Shown here piece by piece: positions 5,665 through 12,106 of a DNA stretch of 12,140 bases. Location of the stretch: positions 1 through 12,140 of the forward strand of contig UQWT01000060.1 in assembly GCA_900544815.1 (NCBI GenBank), in the 5' to 3' direction. The notes below the pieces were generated by a model. The model worked only from the letters and a program-made list of their open reading frames with translations, ran no database searches and was not told the origin of the DNA. Position 1 is the first letter of the stretch. Every line of letters begins with the position of its first letter. This DNA comes from an uncultured Bacteroidales bacterium. GTDB taxonomy: Bacteria; Bacteroidota; Bacteroidia; Bacteroidales; UBA932. The position numbers were made by a program, and so were the translations under genes.

Positions 5665-8496
5665 ATGGCAATAACTTTTAAAGACAGGCACATAGGGCCA
5701 AGAGACAAAGACATTAAAGAGATGCTTGGCATTCTTGGACTTGGCAGCTTGGATGAACTGGCACAGAAGACAGTTCCTCAGAATGTACTACTAAAGGAGG
5801 ATATAAAACTCTCTGCTCCAATGAGCGAGAACGCCTACCTTGCACATCTTAAAGAGATGGTTTCAAAGAACAAGAATTTCCGTTCACTTATAGGAATGGG
5901 ATTCTACGGTACAGGTACCCTCCCTGTAATAGTTAGAAACATCTTTGAGAACCCCGTATGGTATACATCATACACGCCTTACCAGGCAGAGATTTCGCAA
6001 GGACGTTTGGAGGCGCTTTTGGTTTTCCAGACTGTAATAAGCGAACTTACCGGATTTCCACTCTCAAACTGCTCAATGTTGGATGATGCCCAGGCAGCAG
6101 CAGAGGCTATGAGGATGATGTACGAGCTTCGCAGCCGCGCAATGGTCAAAGAGGGCAGAAACGTAATATTCGTAGACAACAACATATTCCCTCAAGTACT
6201 CTCCGTACTTAAGACAAGAGCCAAAGGTCTTGGAATAGAGATAGAGACAGGGGATTACGCAACATACGAGTTCGGCTCTAAATGTTACGGAGCAATGGTA
6301 CAATACCCTGCCGCAAACGGAGAGGTAAGAGACTACACCCAATTTTGCGAAAAGGCACATGCAGCCGGATGCCTTGTAACAGCATATTGTGACCTACTCT
6401 CCCTTGCACTCCTTAAAGAGCCTGCAGCATGGGGAGCAGACGTTGCAGTAGGTTCTGCCCAGAGATTTGGTCTTCCAATGGGATTCGGCGGCCCTACAGC
6501 AGGTTACATGGCAACAAAAGACACCTACAAGAGAAATATTCCCGGGCGTATCATAGGAATATCTGTAGACAGATTAGGAAAAGAGGGGCTTAGACTTGCA
6601 CTCCAGACCCGCGAACAGCACATTAAGAGAGAGAAAGCAACCTCAAACGTATGTACCGCAACAGCCCTTATGGCATCAATGAGCGGAATGTATGCAGTTT
6701 ATCACGGCCCGCAAGGAATAAAGGATATAGCAGAAAGAACATCAATGTTTGCTCATTCAATTGCCAATTTCCTTAGAAATGCCGGGTACGTTCTTAGCAC
6801 AGACAAATTCTTTGACACCATAGAGATCTGCGGACAGCTGAAAGAGGGAGAGCAGCAACCTTTGGATATTGCCAAGATTCAGGCAAAAGCAGAGGCCGCA
6901 GGAATCAATTTCTATTATCTTCCAAACAAAGTACGCATAAGTTTAGACGAACTTACAGATTGCAACGAAGCTGCCAAAGTACTTGCAGTATTTGAAACAG
7001 CCCCTTCGTGCGGATGCAACTGCAACGAGGCTGCAGAAGAGAACTTTATGAAGAGGGAGAGTGCATATCTGCAGCAGAAGGTATTCAACAGCTACCATTC
7101 TGAGACAGAGATGATGAGATACCTTAAGAAATTGGAGAGAAAGGATATATCACTTACCCACTCAATGATTCCGCTTGGTTCATGCACAATGAAGCTCAAT
7201 GCCGCAGTTGAGATGTTACCTCTAAGCTGGAGCGAACTTACCAACGTTCACCCTCTTGCCCCTGCAAATCAGGTAGAGGGATATACCCAACTGTTAGATG
7301 AACTTTCAAAAGACCTTTGCACCATTACAGGATTTGATGCATGCTGTCTGCAGCCTAACTCGGGAGCAGCCGGAGAGTACGCCAGCCTGCTTACAATAAG
7401 AAGATGGCATGAGGCAAACGGAGGCAAAGAGAGAAACATAATGCTTATCCCTACATCTGCACACGGGACCAACCCTGCATCTGCAGCAATGGCCGGATTC
7501 GAGATTGTGCTTGTAGGATGTGACGACCACGGAAACGTTATAGTAGACGAGCTTAAAGAGAAGGCTGAGGCAAACAAGGATCATCTTGCAGGACTGATGA
7601 TTACATACCCTTCTACCCACGGTATCTTTGAGGCCGAGATTAAGGAGATTGTAGACACAATACATAAATTCGGCGGAAAGGTATTTATGGATGGTGCCAA
7701 CATGAACGGACAGATTGGACTTACCAATCCGGGCTTCATTGGAGCAGATATCTGCCACCTTAACCTCCATAAATCATTTGCAATGCCTCACGGTGGCGGT
7801 GGCCCGGGAGCAGGTCCTATCTGCTGTACAGCTGCCCTTGCACCATATATGCCGGGCAACCCAATGAACCCGGGAGAGGGTGCAGTGAGTGCAGGCCTGC
7901 ACGGTAATGCAATGCTTGCCCCTATAACCCATGCATACATCAAACTGCTTGGAGCAGAGGGATTAAAGAAATCTACACAGGTAGCTATCCTCAACGCCAA
8001 CTATATGGCACATCAGTTTGCCCCTGAGTTCTCTATCCTTTACAGAGGTGAAAAAGGGTTCGTAGGACACGAGTGTATTGTAGACTGCCGCAACTTCAAG
8101 AGCGAGTTTGGCGTAGATGCAACAGATCTTGCAAAACGTCTTATGGACTACGGTTTCCATGCTCCAACACTTTCATTCCCTGTTCATGAGACCCTTATGA
8201 TAGAGCCAACAGAGTCTGAGAGCAAAGAGGAGTTAGACAGGTTTGTTGAGACCATGAAGCAGATTAAAAAGGAGTGCGATATGATTAAATCCGGCGAATA
8301 CGATGCCAATGACAATCCTATCAAGAACTCCCCTCACCCTGCAGATGAGGTTTGTGCAGACGAGTGGAACCATAAATACAGCAGAAGTGTTGCCGCATTC
8401 CCGCTTGAGTGGTTGCACGAGAACAAATTCTGGCCTGCGACAAGCAGAATAGACAATGGTTATGGCGACCGTAACCTTGTAGCAAAATGTAAATAA
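5665..8496 (+). CDS. gcvP: Glycine dehydrogenase (decarboxylating), P-protein of the glycine cleavage system
   Basis: PLP enzyme that decarboxylates glycine and passes the aminomethyl group to the lipoyl arm of GcvH, feeding CO2, NH3 and methylene-tetrahydrofolate production. At 943 residues it is the single-chain form with both halves fused (E. coli is 957), not the split GcvPA/GcvPB form. The start is the family pattern FKDRHIGPRD at 4-13. The C-terminal half begins near SMIPLGSCTMKLN (about 495) and carries the PLP site NLHKSFAMPHGGGGPGAGPI, with Lys703 as the Schiff-base lysine. A serine follows where many homologues have threonine. A GCNCNE cysteine-rich linker lies around 449-455, between the halves. 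gcvT, gcvH and lpd are not adjacent. No Shine-Dalgarno sequence lies near the ATG; GGAGG at 5610-5614 is about 50 bases away. A perfect hairpin closes the gene. Confidence 0.97.
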   Translation: MAITFKDRHIGPRDKDIKEMLGILGLGSLDELAQKTVPQNVLLKEDIKLSAPMSENAYLAHLKEMVSKNKNFRSLIGMGFYGTGTLPVIVRNIFENPVWYTSYTPYQAEISQGRLEALLVFQTVISELTGFPLSNCSMLDDAQAAAEAMRMMYELRSRAMVKEGRNVIFVDNNIFPQVLSVLKTRAKGLGIEIETGDYATYEFGSKCYGAMVQYPAANGEVRDYTQFCEKAHAAGCLVTAYCDLLSLALLKEPAAWGADVAVGSAQRFGLPMGFGGPTAGYMATKDTYKRNIPGRIIGISVDRLGKEGLRLALQTREQHIKREKATSNVCTATALMASMSGMYAVYHGPQGIKDIAERTSMFAHSIANFLRNAGYVLSTDKFFDTIEICGQLKEGEQQPLDIAKIQAKAEAAGINFYYLPNKVRISLDELTDCNEAAKVLAVFETAPSCGCNCNEAAEENFMKRESAYLQQKVFNSYHSETEMMRYLKKLERKDISLTHSMIPLGSCTMKLNAAVEMLPLSWSELTNVHPLAPANQVEGYTQLLDELSKDLCTITGFDACCLQPNSGAAGEYASLLTIRRWHEANGGKERNIMLIPTSAHGTNPASAAMAGFEIVLVGCDDHGNVIVDELKEKAEANKDHLAGLMITYPSTHGIFEAEIKEIVDTIHKFGGKVFMDGANMNGQIGLTNPGFIGADICHLNLHKSFAMPHGGGGPGAGPICCTAALAPYMPGNPMNPGEGAVSAGLHGNAMLAPITHAYIKLLGAEGLKKSTQVAILNANYMAHQFAPEFSILYRGEKGFVGHECIVDCRNFKSEFGVDATDLAKRLMDYGFHAPTLSFPVHETLMIEPTESESKEELDRFVETMKQIKKECDMIKSGEYDANDNPIKNSPHPADEVCADEWNHKYSRSVAAFPLEWLHENKFWPATSRIDNGYGDRNLVAKCK

Positions 8497-8546
8497 TGAG
8501 GTTGGCAAAAAAATTGATTTAAGTTTTAGCTAATTATCAAATTAAC

Positions 8547-8579
8547 AGAGGACGGCCTTTTAAAAAATGGCCGTCCTCT
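8547..8579. terminator. Hairpin terminator shared by gcvP and the opposing lipoprotein operon
   Basis: Arms AGAGGACGGCC (8547-8557) and GGCCGTCCTCT (8569-8579) form a perfect 11-base stem around an 11-base A/T-rich loop, 51 bases after the gcvP stop. The following bases are AT-rich but not a pure T run on either strand. It lies between converging genes, so it most likely ends transcription from both sides. Confidence 0.75.
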
Positions 8580-8634
8580 TATATTCATAATGTATAATAG
8601 AATTTAGCTTGACACTCTTTAGTTTACACTACCT

Positions 8635-8994
8635 TTACAAAGGGTTTTGAGTTATAGTACAAGCATCCTCATATTTATGATTATTAAGAATTACCTTCAG
8701 TTTTCTTTTTACCCCCGATTCATTCTTAGAAACAACAACCTTTGCTTTTCTAACCGAATCTGCTTTAACGATAACTTCAAACCAGCTTCCTGTAGTTATC
8801 ATTGCATTTTCTATCTCTTGATATGACGTCCTTTCACCACATTCAATCTCCATTGAAAAAATAGATGTATTTGCTGTAATAACAACCTCTTGTTCGTTAC
8901 CGTCTAAAGTTATTTTATGCCTGTCAACTTTGATTCTATCAAAACATGAGGTCAATGATACTAATAAAACAATTACAATTATAAATTTTTTCAT
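8635..8994 (-). CDS. Small BACON-like lipoprotein (paralogue A)
   Basis: A 119-residue secreted lipoprotein of unknown function. The start is taken at the ATG of MKKFIIVIVLLVSLTSC, because a signal peptide with lipobox LTSC (lipidated Cys17) begins there; an in-frame ATG four codons earlier at 9006 would put extra residues before the signal. The mature part resembles a single BACON/Ig-like beta-sandwich: DRHKITLDGNEQEVVITAN (24-42), then GSWFEV (69-74), then KAKVVVSKN (83-91), KRKLKV and a closing CTITQ (112-116). BACON domains are known from Bacteroidota surface proteins, often carbohydrate- or mucin-linked, but here there is no attached enzyme. It lies 38 bases after paralogue B in the same direction and is about 60% identical by my alignment to the lipoprotein at 11703-12071. 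The domain call is by pattern only. Confidence 0.75.
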   Translation of the reverse strand: MKKFIIVIVLLVSLTSCFDRIKVDRHKITLDGNEQEVVITANTSIFSMEIECGERTSYQEIENAMITTGSWFEVIVKADSVRKAKVVVSKNESGVKRKLKVILNNHKYEDACTITQNPL

Positions 8995-9032
8995 AAATAA
9001 GTTCATTCATTAAATTGTATAACAAAATATAT

Positions 9033-9443
9033 TTAGTGTATAGCCTTTTGTGTTATTAAACACGATGCATATTTTTCCTCATAAGTTGCCCGCACCTCTA
9101 ACCATCTGGTTTCTCCTGTATTATTCTCACTTAGTTTGATTGTTATGTTATGATCACCTTCTCCAATTGGGACCTCAACCCTAAACCACTCACCTTCACA
9201 ATACATAATTTTGTTATCATTATCAAAAATCATCTCGTATTTTATAATGTTATAACCCTCGTCATCTAAATGTCTTGGTTTATCTATAAATATCCTTTGC
9301 ACTGAATGATTTGCCCTTATTGTAAAAGTCTGCGCATTACCATCTAAATCTACAGCATAATGAGACAACTTCATCAAATATAAAGTACAAGATGACAACA
9401 ATCCTATTAAAACTAAGAATATAATAAAAGTATACTTCTTCAT
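9033..9443 (-). CDS. Small BACON-like lipoprotein (paralogue B)
   Basis: A 136-residue lipoprotein. The signal peptide has a hydrophobic core and lipobox LSSC (Cys19). The mature part follows the same plan as paralogue A but is more diverged: YAVDLDGNAQTFTIRAN (29-45), an insert rich in D, N and Y (58-82), EGEWFRVEV (83-91), ITIKLSENNTGETRWLEV (100-117) and the closing CLITQ (128-132). The strand pattern ending in x-I-T-Q is what suggests a BACON-like fold. Its ATG follows the stop codon of a 23-codon small ORF after a single base, so its translation may be coupled to that ORF. The pair B-A would be transcribed from the promoter at 9604-9637. The function is unknown. Confidence 0.72.
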   Translation of the reverse strand: MKKYTFIIFLVLIGLLSSCTLYLMKLSHYAVDLDGNAQTFTIRANHSVQRIFIDKPRHLDDEGYNIIKYEMIFDNDNKIMYCEGEWFRVEVPIGEGDHNITIKLSENNTGETRWLEVRATYEEKYASCLITQKAIH

Positions 9444-9444
9444 A

Positions 9445-9516
9445 TTAATTTGCTGGTGTATTATAAGTAATTAATCTAAAATGCCACGAATATGTGTAGT
9501 TATTGTTTCTTCTCAT
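9445..9516 (-). CDS. Putative 23-residue micropeptide upstream of the lipoprotein pair
   Basis: A small ORF begins at ATG (9514-9516) with MRRNNNYTYSW and ends RLITYNTPAN followed by TAA, one base before the ATG of lipoprotein B. Its last ten codons and the stop position recur at the right edge of the window, upstream of the third lipoprotein. There the differences are mostly third-base changes (AGA/AGG, CCA/CCT, TAA/TAG) plus one changed codon (ACA to GTC, Thr to Val). That pattern favours translation over a purely structural element. The peptide has no signal sequence or membrane segment; its N-terminus is basic and Asn/Tyr-rich. It could be a leader peptide that controls the lipoproteins through coupled translation, or a functional micropeptide. 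No family is recognised, and the evidence comes from a single pair of copies. Confidence 0.45.
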   Translation of the reverse strand: MRRNNNYTYSWHFRLITYNTPAN

Positions 9517-9603
9517 TTTACTGTCGTTTTTTAAGTGTTCCTATTATTTTTAGATAGCTTTTACCATAGATGGATAATTTCCAAAAACAGGCATTGCCTT
9601 TTT

Positions 9604-9637
9604 CAAAGATAAACAAATTTTCCAGTTCTACAACAAA
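9604..9637 (-). promoter_or_regulatory. Bacteroides-type promoter for the micropeptide-lipoprotein operon
   Basis: On the minus strand TATCTTTG (complement of 9604-9611) is an exact TAnnTTTG match. Upstream lies TTTGTTG (complement of 9631-9637), placing TTG 19 bases and TTTG 22 bases away. A start near 9597 gives a leader of about 80 bases before the small ORF. This and the plus-strand smr promoter account for the 323 bases between the small ORF and smr (9517-9839); nothing else is recognisable there. Confidence 0.55.
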
Positions 9638-9732
9638 TTTTAAACCATTTTATTCATTTTTATTAAACATCAAATAATTTTCCTTAAATTAACAACAATT
9701 GTAAAGTTAACAGTTATTCTATAACTATAATT

Positions 9733-9766
9733 TTTGACCCAGAATTATGAATTATCCCTAACTTTG
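9733..9766 (+). promoter_or_regulatory. Bacteroides-type promoter for the Smr-domain gene
   Basis: TTTG (9733-9736) and, 22 bases later, TAACTTTG (9759-9766), an exact TAnnTTTG match. The inferred start near 9773 gives a leader of about 67 bases before the ATG at 9840. The spacing is slightly long. Confidence 0.45.
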
Positions 9767-9839
9767 ACTTTTGAAAAAATCTTGGCTCCGCTGCAAGCAT
9801 AAAAGGCTAATACAGTAGTTGCCGTTAAATCACATCATT

Positions 9840-10526
9840 ATGGATATTGGAGATAAAATAAAGTTTTTAGACGACGTAGGCGGCGGAACCGTTAAAGGTT
9901 TTGCCCGCGGAGGTTATGCCATAATAGAGGACAAAGATGGTTTTGAGATCCCATATCCTATAAAGCAATGCGTTGTGATTGAAAAGTATGAAGCTCAGCC
10001 TAAGATTTCTCAAGAGGAGAAGCTCCGCCAGACGCAACAGCGTAGAGAGACAGAGGCAAAAGAGGCTGAACTAAAAAGGAAACAGCAGGAGAAAGAGGAG
10101 AAGAGAAGGTTTGAGCAGGAGCTAAGACAGGCATTAAAGGATAAGTATTCCACAGATGTATTGTCGGGAAGCGGAAAACGGCAGAAAATAAAGATAAAAG
10201 CAATGCAGCATGAGGAGGATTCTCTTGTCCGCGAAACGGCTTTTGGGGTATTGGAGGTGGACTTGCATGCCAACCAGCTGCTACTCACCACCAAAGGGAT
10301 GGGCAACACAGATATCCTTTTGTACCAATTGTCTAAATTCAACGAGGTTATGCGGCAATACCACCGCAAGAAAGGTACTCAGTTAGTATTCATTCATGGG
10401 AAGGGTGAGGGGGTGCTGAGAAATGCGCTGTTGCACGAGCTTAGAACCAAATACCCGCAATGCTATTGGCAGGATGCTCCGTTTCATAAGTATGGGTTTG
10501 GGGCTACCAAAGTAACAATAAGGTAA
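9840..10526 (+). CDS. DUF2027-type protein with C-terminal Smr domain
   Basis: A 228-residue protein in three parts. Residues 1-50 (MDIGDKIKFLDDVGGGTVKGF, then EDKDGFEIPYPIKQCVVIE) form the small beta domain at the start of Bacteroidota DUF2027/Smr proteins. Residues about 55-105 are a highly charged K/E/Q/R helix, probably a coiled coil. Residues 139-228 are an Smr domain with DLHA (141-144) and HGKGEGVLR (186-194), ending in GFGATKV. Smr domains, also found at the end of MutS2, bind or cleave branched DNA or RNA; which applies here is unknown. The ATG at 9840 is chosen because the family begins M-x-IGDK; a TTG seven codons earlier is possible but unneeded. Homologues I recall carry an extra middle beta domain that seems to be missing here. 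Convergent with smpB. Confidence 0.87.
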   Translation: MDIGDKIKFLDDVGGGTVKGFARGGYAIIEDKDGFEIPYPIKQCVVIEKYEAQPKISQEEKLRQTQQRRETEAKEAELKRKQQEKEEKRRFEQELRQALKDKYSTDVLSGSGKRQKIKIKAMQHEEDSLVRETAFGVLEVDLHANQLLLTTKGMGNTDILLYQLSKFNEVMRQYHRKKGTQLVFIHGKGEGVLRNALLHELRTKYPQCYWQDAPFHKYGFGATKVTIR

Positions 10527-10551
10527 GAAATTGTATAAAAGGCAATTTCTT
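10525..10551. terminator. Hairpin between converging smr and smpB
   Basis: Arms AAGAAATTG (10525-10533, overlapping the smr stop codon) and CAATTTCTT (10543-10551) are perfect nine-base complements with a nine-base loop, in the 36-base gap between two stop codons. No long T run follows on either strand, so its strength is uncertain; it probably serves both genes. Confidence 0.55.
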
Positions 10552-10562
10552 CGTTATACCTT

Positions 10563-11018
10563 TTAATCTATACGTTGCATTTCACGACGGAGATCCTTCT
10601 CCTTAATAGACTGCCTCTTGTCATACTCACGCTTACCCTTTGCAAGAGAGATGTTTACCTTGGCATAACCATTATCGGCAATAAAAAGGCGGGTAGCCAC
10701 AATAGTAAGGCCTTTATCCTTTATAGCACGTTCCAACTTCCTGAGCTCTCGCTTGTTAAGAAGGAGCTTGCGGTCTCTGTACGGGTCGTGCTTATTAAAC
10801 GAACCCCACCAGTAGTCTGCAATATGCATCCCTTTTATATACAATTCACCCCTGTTGAAATAGCAATAGGAATCTACTAACGATGCCTTGCCTGCACGGA
10901 TAGATTTAATCTCTGTTCCGCACAGTACAATACCTGCAGTATAATTCTCTAAAAAGGTATATTCAAAACCTGCTCTCTTGTTCCTTATCTCAACTCTCGC
11001 TTTCTTTTCCTTAGACAT
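10563..11018 (-). CDS. smpB: SsrA-binding protein SmpB
   Basis: Binds tmRNA (SsrA) and brings it to stalled ribosomes for trans-translation and tagging of the unfinished protein. The 151-residue length is normal. Family segments: IRNKRAGFEYTFLENYTAGIVL (11-32), the strongly conserved GTEIKSIRAGKASLVDSY (34-51), HDPYRDRKLLLNKREL (77-92), and the basic C-terminal tail GKREYDKRQSIKEKDLRRE (128-146), which reaches into the ribosome. The start at 11018 is fixed by a strong Shine-Dalgarno sequence and by family length; the frame stays open 32 codons further upstream to an ATG at 11114, but that extension has no counterpart in SmpB. No tmRNA gene is recognised next to it. Convergent with the Smr-domain gene. 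Confidence 0.96.
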   Translation of the reverse strand: MSKEKKARVEIRNKRAGFEYTFLENYTAGIVLCGTEIKSIRAGKASLVDSYCYFNRGELYIKGMHIADYWWGSFNKHDPYRDRKLLLNKRELRKLERAIKDKGLTIVATRLFIADNGYAKVNISLAKGKREYDKRQSIKEKDLRREMQRID

Positions 11019-11022
11019 ATCT

Positions 11023-11028
11023 CCTCCT
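11023..11028 (-). promoter_or_regulatory. Strong Shine-Dalgarno sequence deciding the smpB start
   Basis: AGGAGG on the minus strand, four bases before the ATG at 11018 (AGGAGG-AGAT-ATG). It is the only textbook ribosome binding site at a start in this window, where other genes show AT-rich leaders, and it rules in favour of the shorter SmpB. Confidence 0.75.
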
Positions 11029-11051
11029 TTACAAGCATCTCTTAGATTATG

Positions 11052-11059
11052 CAAACTTA
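11052..11059 (-). promoter_or_regulatory. Possible -7 promoter element for smpB
   Basis: TAAGTTTG on the minus strand matches TAnnTTTG, about 33 bases before the smpB ATG. No TTTG is seen at the -33 distance, so this is tentative. Confidence 0.35.
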
Positions 11060-11150
11060 CATAAAATCTATCGATTTTTCGCCCGTTGATGTGTATTTCT
11101 TCAAATGCTAACAAAATGGCGTATCTGAATTTTGATACACCCTCTTATAC

Positions 11151-11414
11151 TTATGAGAACAATGAAGAGATTTTAGTTTCAGTTTGATTTGGAAGTACTA
11201 ATGGAACTGGCTTATTGTTGTAAAAATGAAAATCAATAGCTTCTTTAAGCCCTTTGTGTATCCCTAATTCTTGAAATAAACTATTTCTATATTCTTGTAT
11301 TTCGACACCCTTTTTGGTACTTTTAAAAATCTCAATTTTTCCATTAATTGCTTGTTTTACCTTATTTTCAATCCAAGGTTTTATAATGAAATCATATAAA
11401 TCATGACCTCGCAT
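11151..11414 (-). CDS. Short hypothetical ORF, probably an N-terminally truncated remnant
   Basis: An 87-codon ORF from ATG (11412-11414), or 88 from a TTG just before it, to TAA. The product is not recognised. It reads like the C-terminal part of a soluble mixed alpha/beta protein: RGHDLYDFIIKPWIENK near the start, IEIFKSTKKGVEIQEYRN in the middle, and a hydrophilic end. The frame continues protein-like for nine codons upstream of the ATG (ADDQFYVL) until a TGA at 11442-11444. There is no Shine-Dalgarno sequence, no signal peptide and no clear promoter. That suggests that the ATG is internal and the true N-terminus has been lost, with the break near the edge of the structured block at 11445-11702. 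A weak resemblance of RGHDL to DUF4435-type ATPase-associated proteins is only a guess. Confidence 0.4.
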   Translation of the reverse strand: MRGHDLYDFIIKPWIENKVKQAINGKIEIFKSTKKGVEIQEYRNSLFQELGIHKGLKEAIDFHFYNNKPVPLVLPNQTETKISSLFS

Positions 11415-11483
11415 CAATACATAGAATTGATCGTCTGCAGGTCAGTTGTCTGTACATAAGCAATACAACGGTAATTGATCTTT

Positions 11484-11507
11484 GGAGACTGCGTGTCTCC
11501 CTTTTTT
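11484..11507 (+). terminator. Intrinsic terminator on the plus strand with no plus-strand gene before it
   Basis: GGAGAC (11484-11489), loop TGCGT, GTCTCC (11495-11500), then C and six Ts (11502-11507). This is a classic rho-independent terminator shape on the plus strand, although all nearby genes are on the minus strand. Confidence 0.55.
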
Positions 11508-11529
11508 GTATCGCCTTTTGAAGCTGCCA

Positions 11530-11559
11530 CAATACTGGTTGGCTAGCCCACCAGTATTG
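11530..11559. repeat. Near-perfect 30-base palindrome
   Basis: Outer arms CAATACTGGT (11530-11539) and ACCAGTATTG (11550-11559) are perfect complements. Inside, after one T/C mismatch, GGCTAGCC (11541-11548) is itself a perfect palindrome. In total 14 of 15 base pairs match. There is no T run on either side, so it does not look like a terminator; it could be a cruciform-forming site, a protein-binding site or a mobile-element end. Confidence 0.7.
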
Positions 11560-11702
11560 CACTTCTATCTTGATTCTTTACTGTAAAACCACTTTGGCAT
11601 TCTGTCATTTCCAGTCATACCGTAAGCGAAAAAATTATGGTTCAATAACGCAAATACAAAAGAAGTGAAACATTTCTCTAGAATTGCCCCGCTCCTTAAT
11701 GT

Positions 11703-12071
11703 CTACAAAGGATTTTGAATTATAGTACAATAAGCATCATATTTGCTATCCGAAAAACTTACTCTAATTTTTCTTTTATCTCCAGAATCATTTTTGGAAA
11801 CAACAACCTTTGCTTTTCTTCTTGATGCATTTTCATCAACTGTAATTTCAAACCAACTTCCTTTAGCTGTCGTTGTGTAAATAGTATTAATATTATCATA
11901 CAGCACCCTTTCATCACAATCAACATATATACTAAAAATCCCTGTATTAGCTTTAATTACCACCTCTTGTGCATCACCATCTAAAGTTATCTTATGCCTG
12001 TCTATTTTAATTCTATCATAGCATGAATTTAAAGACATTAATAAAATAGTTATAATTATCAGTTTTTTCAT
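11703..12071 (-). CDS. Small BACON-like lipoprotein (paralogue A')
   Basis: A 122-residue lipoprotein and close paralogue of the one at 8635-8994 (about 60% identical by eye). The start is taken at MKKLIIITILLMSLNSC, giving a signal peptide with lipobox LNSC (Cys17); an in-frame ATG seven codons earlier (12092) would spoil the signal. Shared blocks with paralogue A: DRIK-x-DRHKITLDG (19-32), GSWFE (71-75), RKAKVVVSKN (85-94), SGDKRK, and the last residues IQNPL. Differences cluster in the middle loop (52-70). The single-domain BACON-like architecture is inferred by pattern. It is preceded by the end of a small ORF matching the one at 9445-9516, but 35 bases separate them here, not one, and no copy of paralogue B lies between. 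Confidence 0.75.
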   Translation of the reverse strand: MKKLIIITILLMSLNSCYDRIKIDRHKITLDGDAQEVVIKANTGIFSIYVDCDERVLYDNINTIYTTTAKGSWFEITVDENASRRKAKVVVSKNDSGDKRKIRVSFSDSKYDAYCTIIQNPL

Positions 12072-12106
12072 AAACACAATATAGTTTATCATATAACTTT
12101 AAATAT

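Larger units (their letters stand above)
11445..11702. other. Structured block of unknown nature between the remnant ORF and lipoprotein A'
   Basis: These 258 bases hold no gene with a credible start, yet they are not featureless. On the plus strand there is a terminator-like hairpin with a T run (11484-11507) and a near-perfect 30-base palindrome (11530-11559). On the minus strand one frame is open for 45 codons (11568-11702, ending MTGNDRMPKWFYSKESR, then TAG) and, in the same frame after that TAG, for another 40 codons (11445-11564) to a TGA. It could be the degraded end of a mobile element or gene, a repeat family, or the 3' part of a plus-strand RNA. I do not recognise it. Confidence 0.35.

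Noticed and set aside
11018..11114. Longer SmpB with 32 extra N-terminal residues
   Set aside because: The extension is not part of SmpB, whereas the internal ATG has a strong AGGAGG at the right distance.
11425..11480. AATTGATC direct repeat as a target-site duplication of a mobile element
   Set aside because: Only 40 bases lie between the copies and no element is there; an 8-base match in this composition can be chance.
11445..11702. tmRNA or another standard RNA gene next to smpB
   Set aside because: No tRNA-like acceptor end, T-loop or tag-peptide reading frame is seen.
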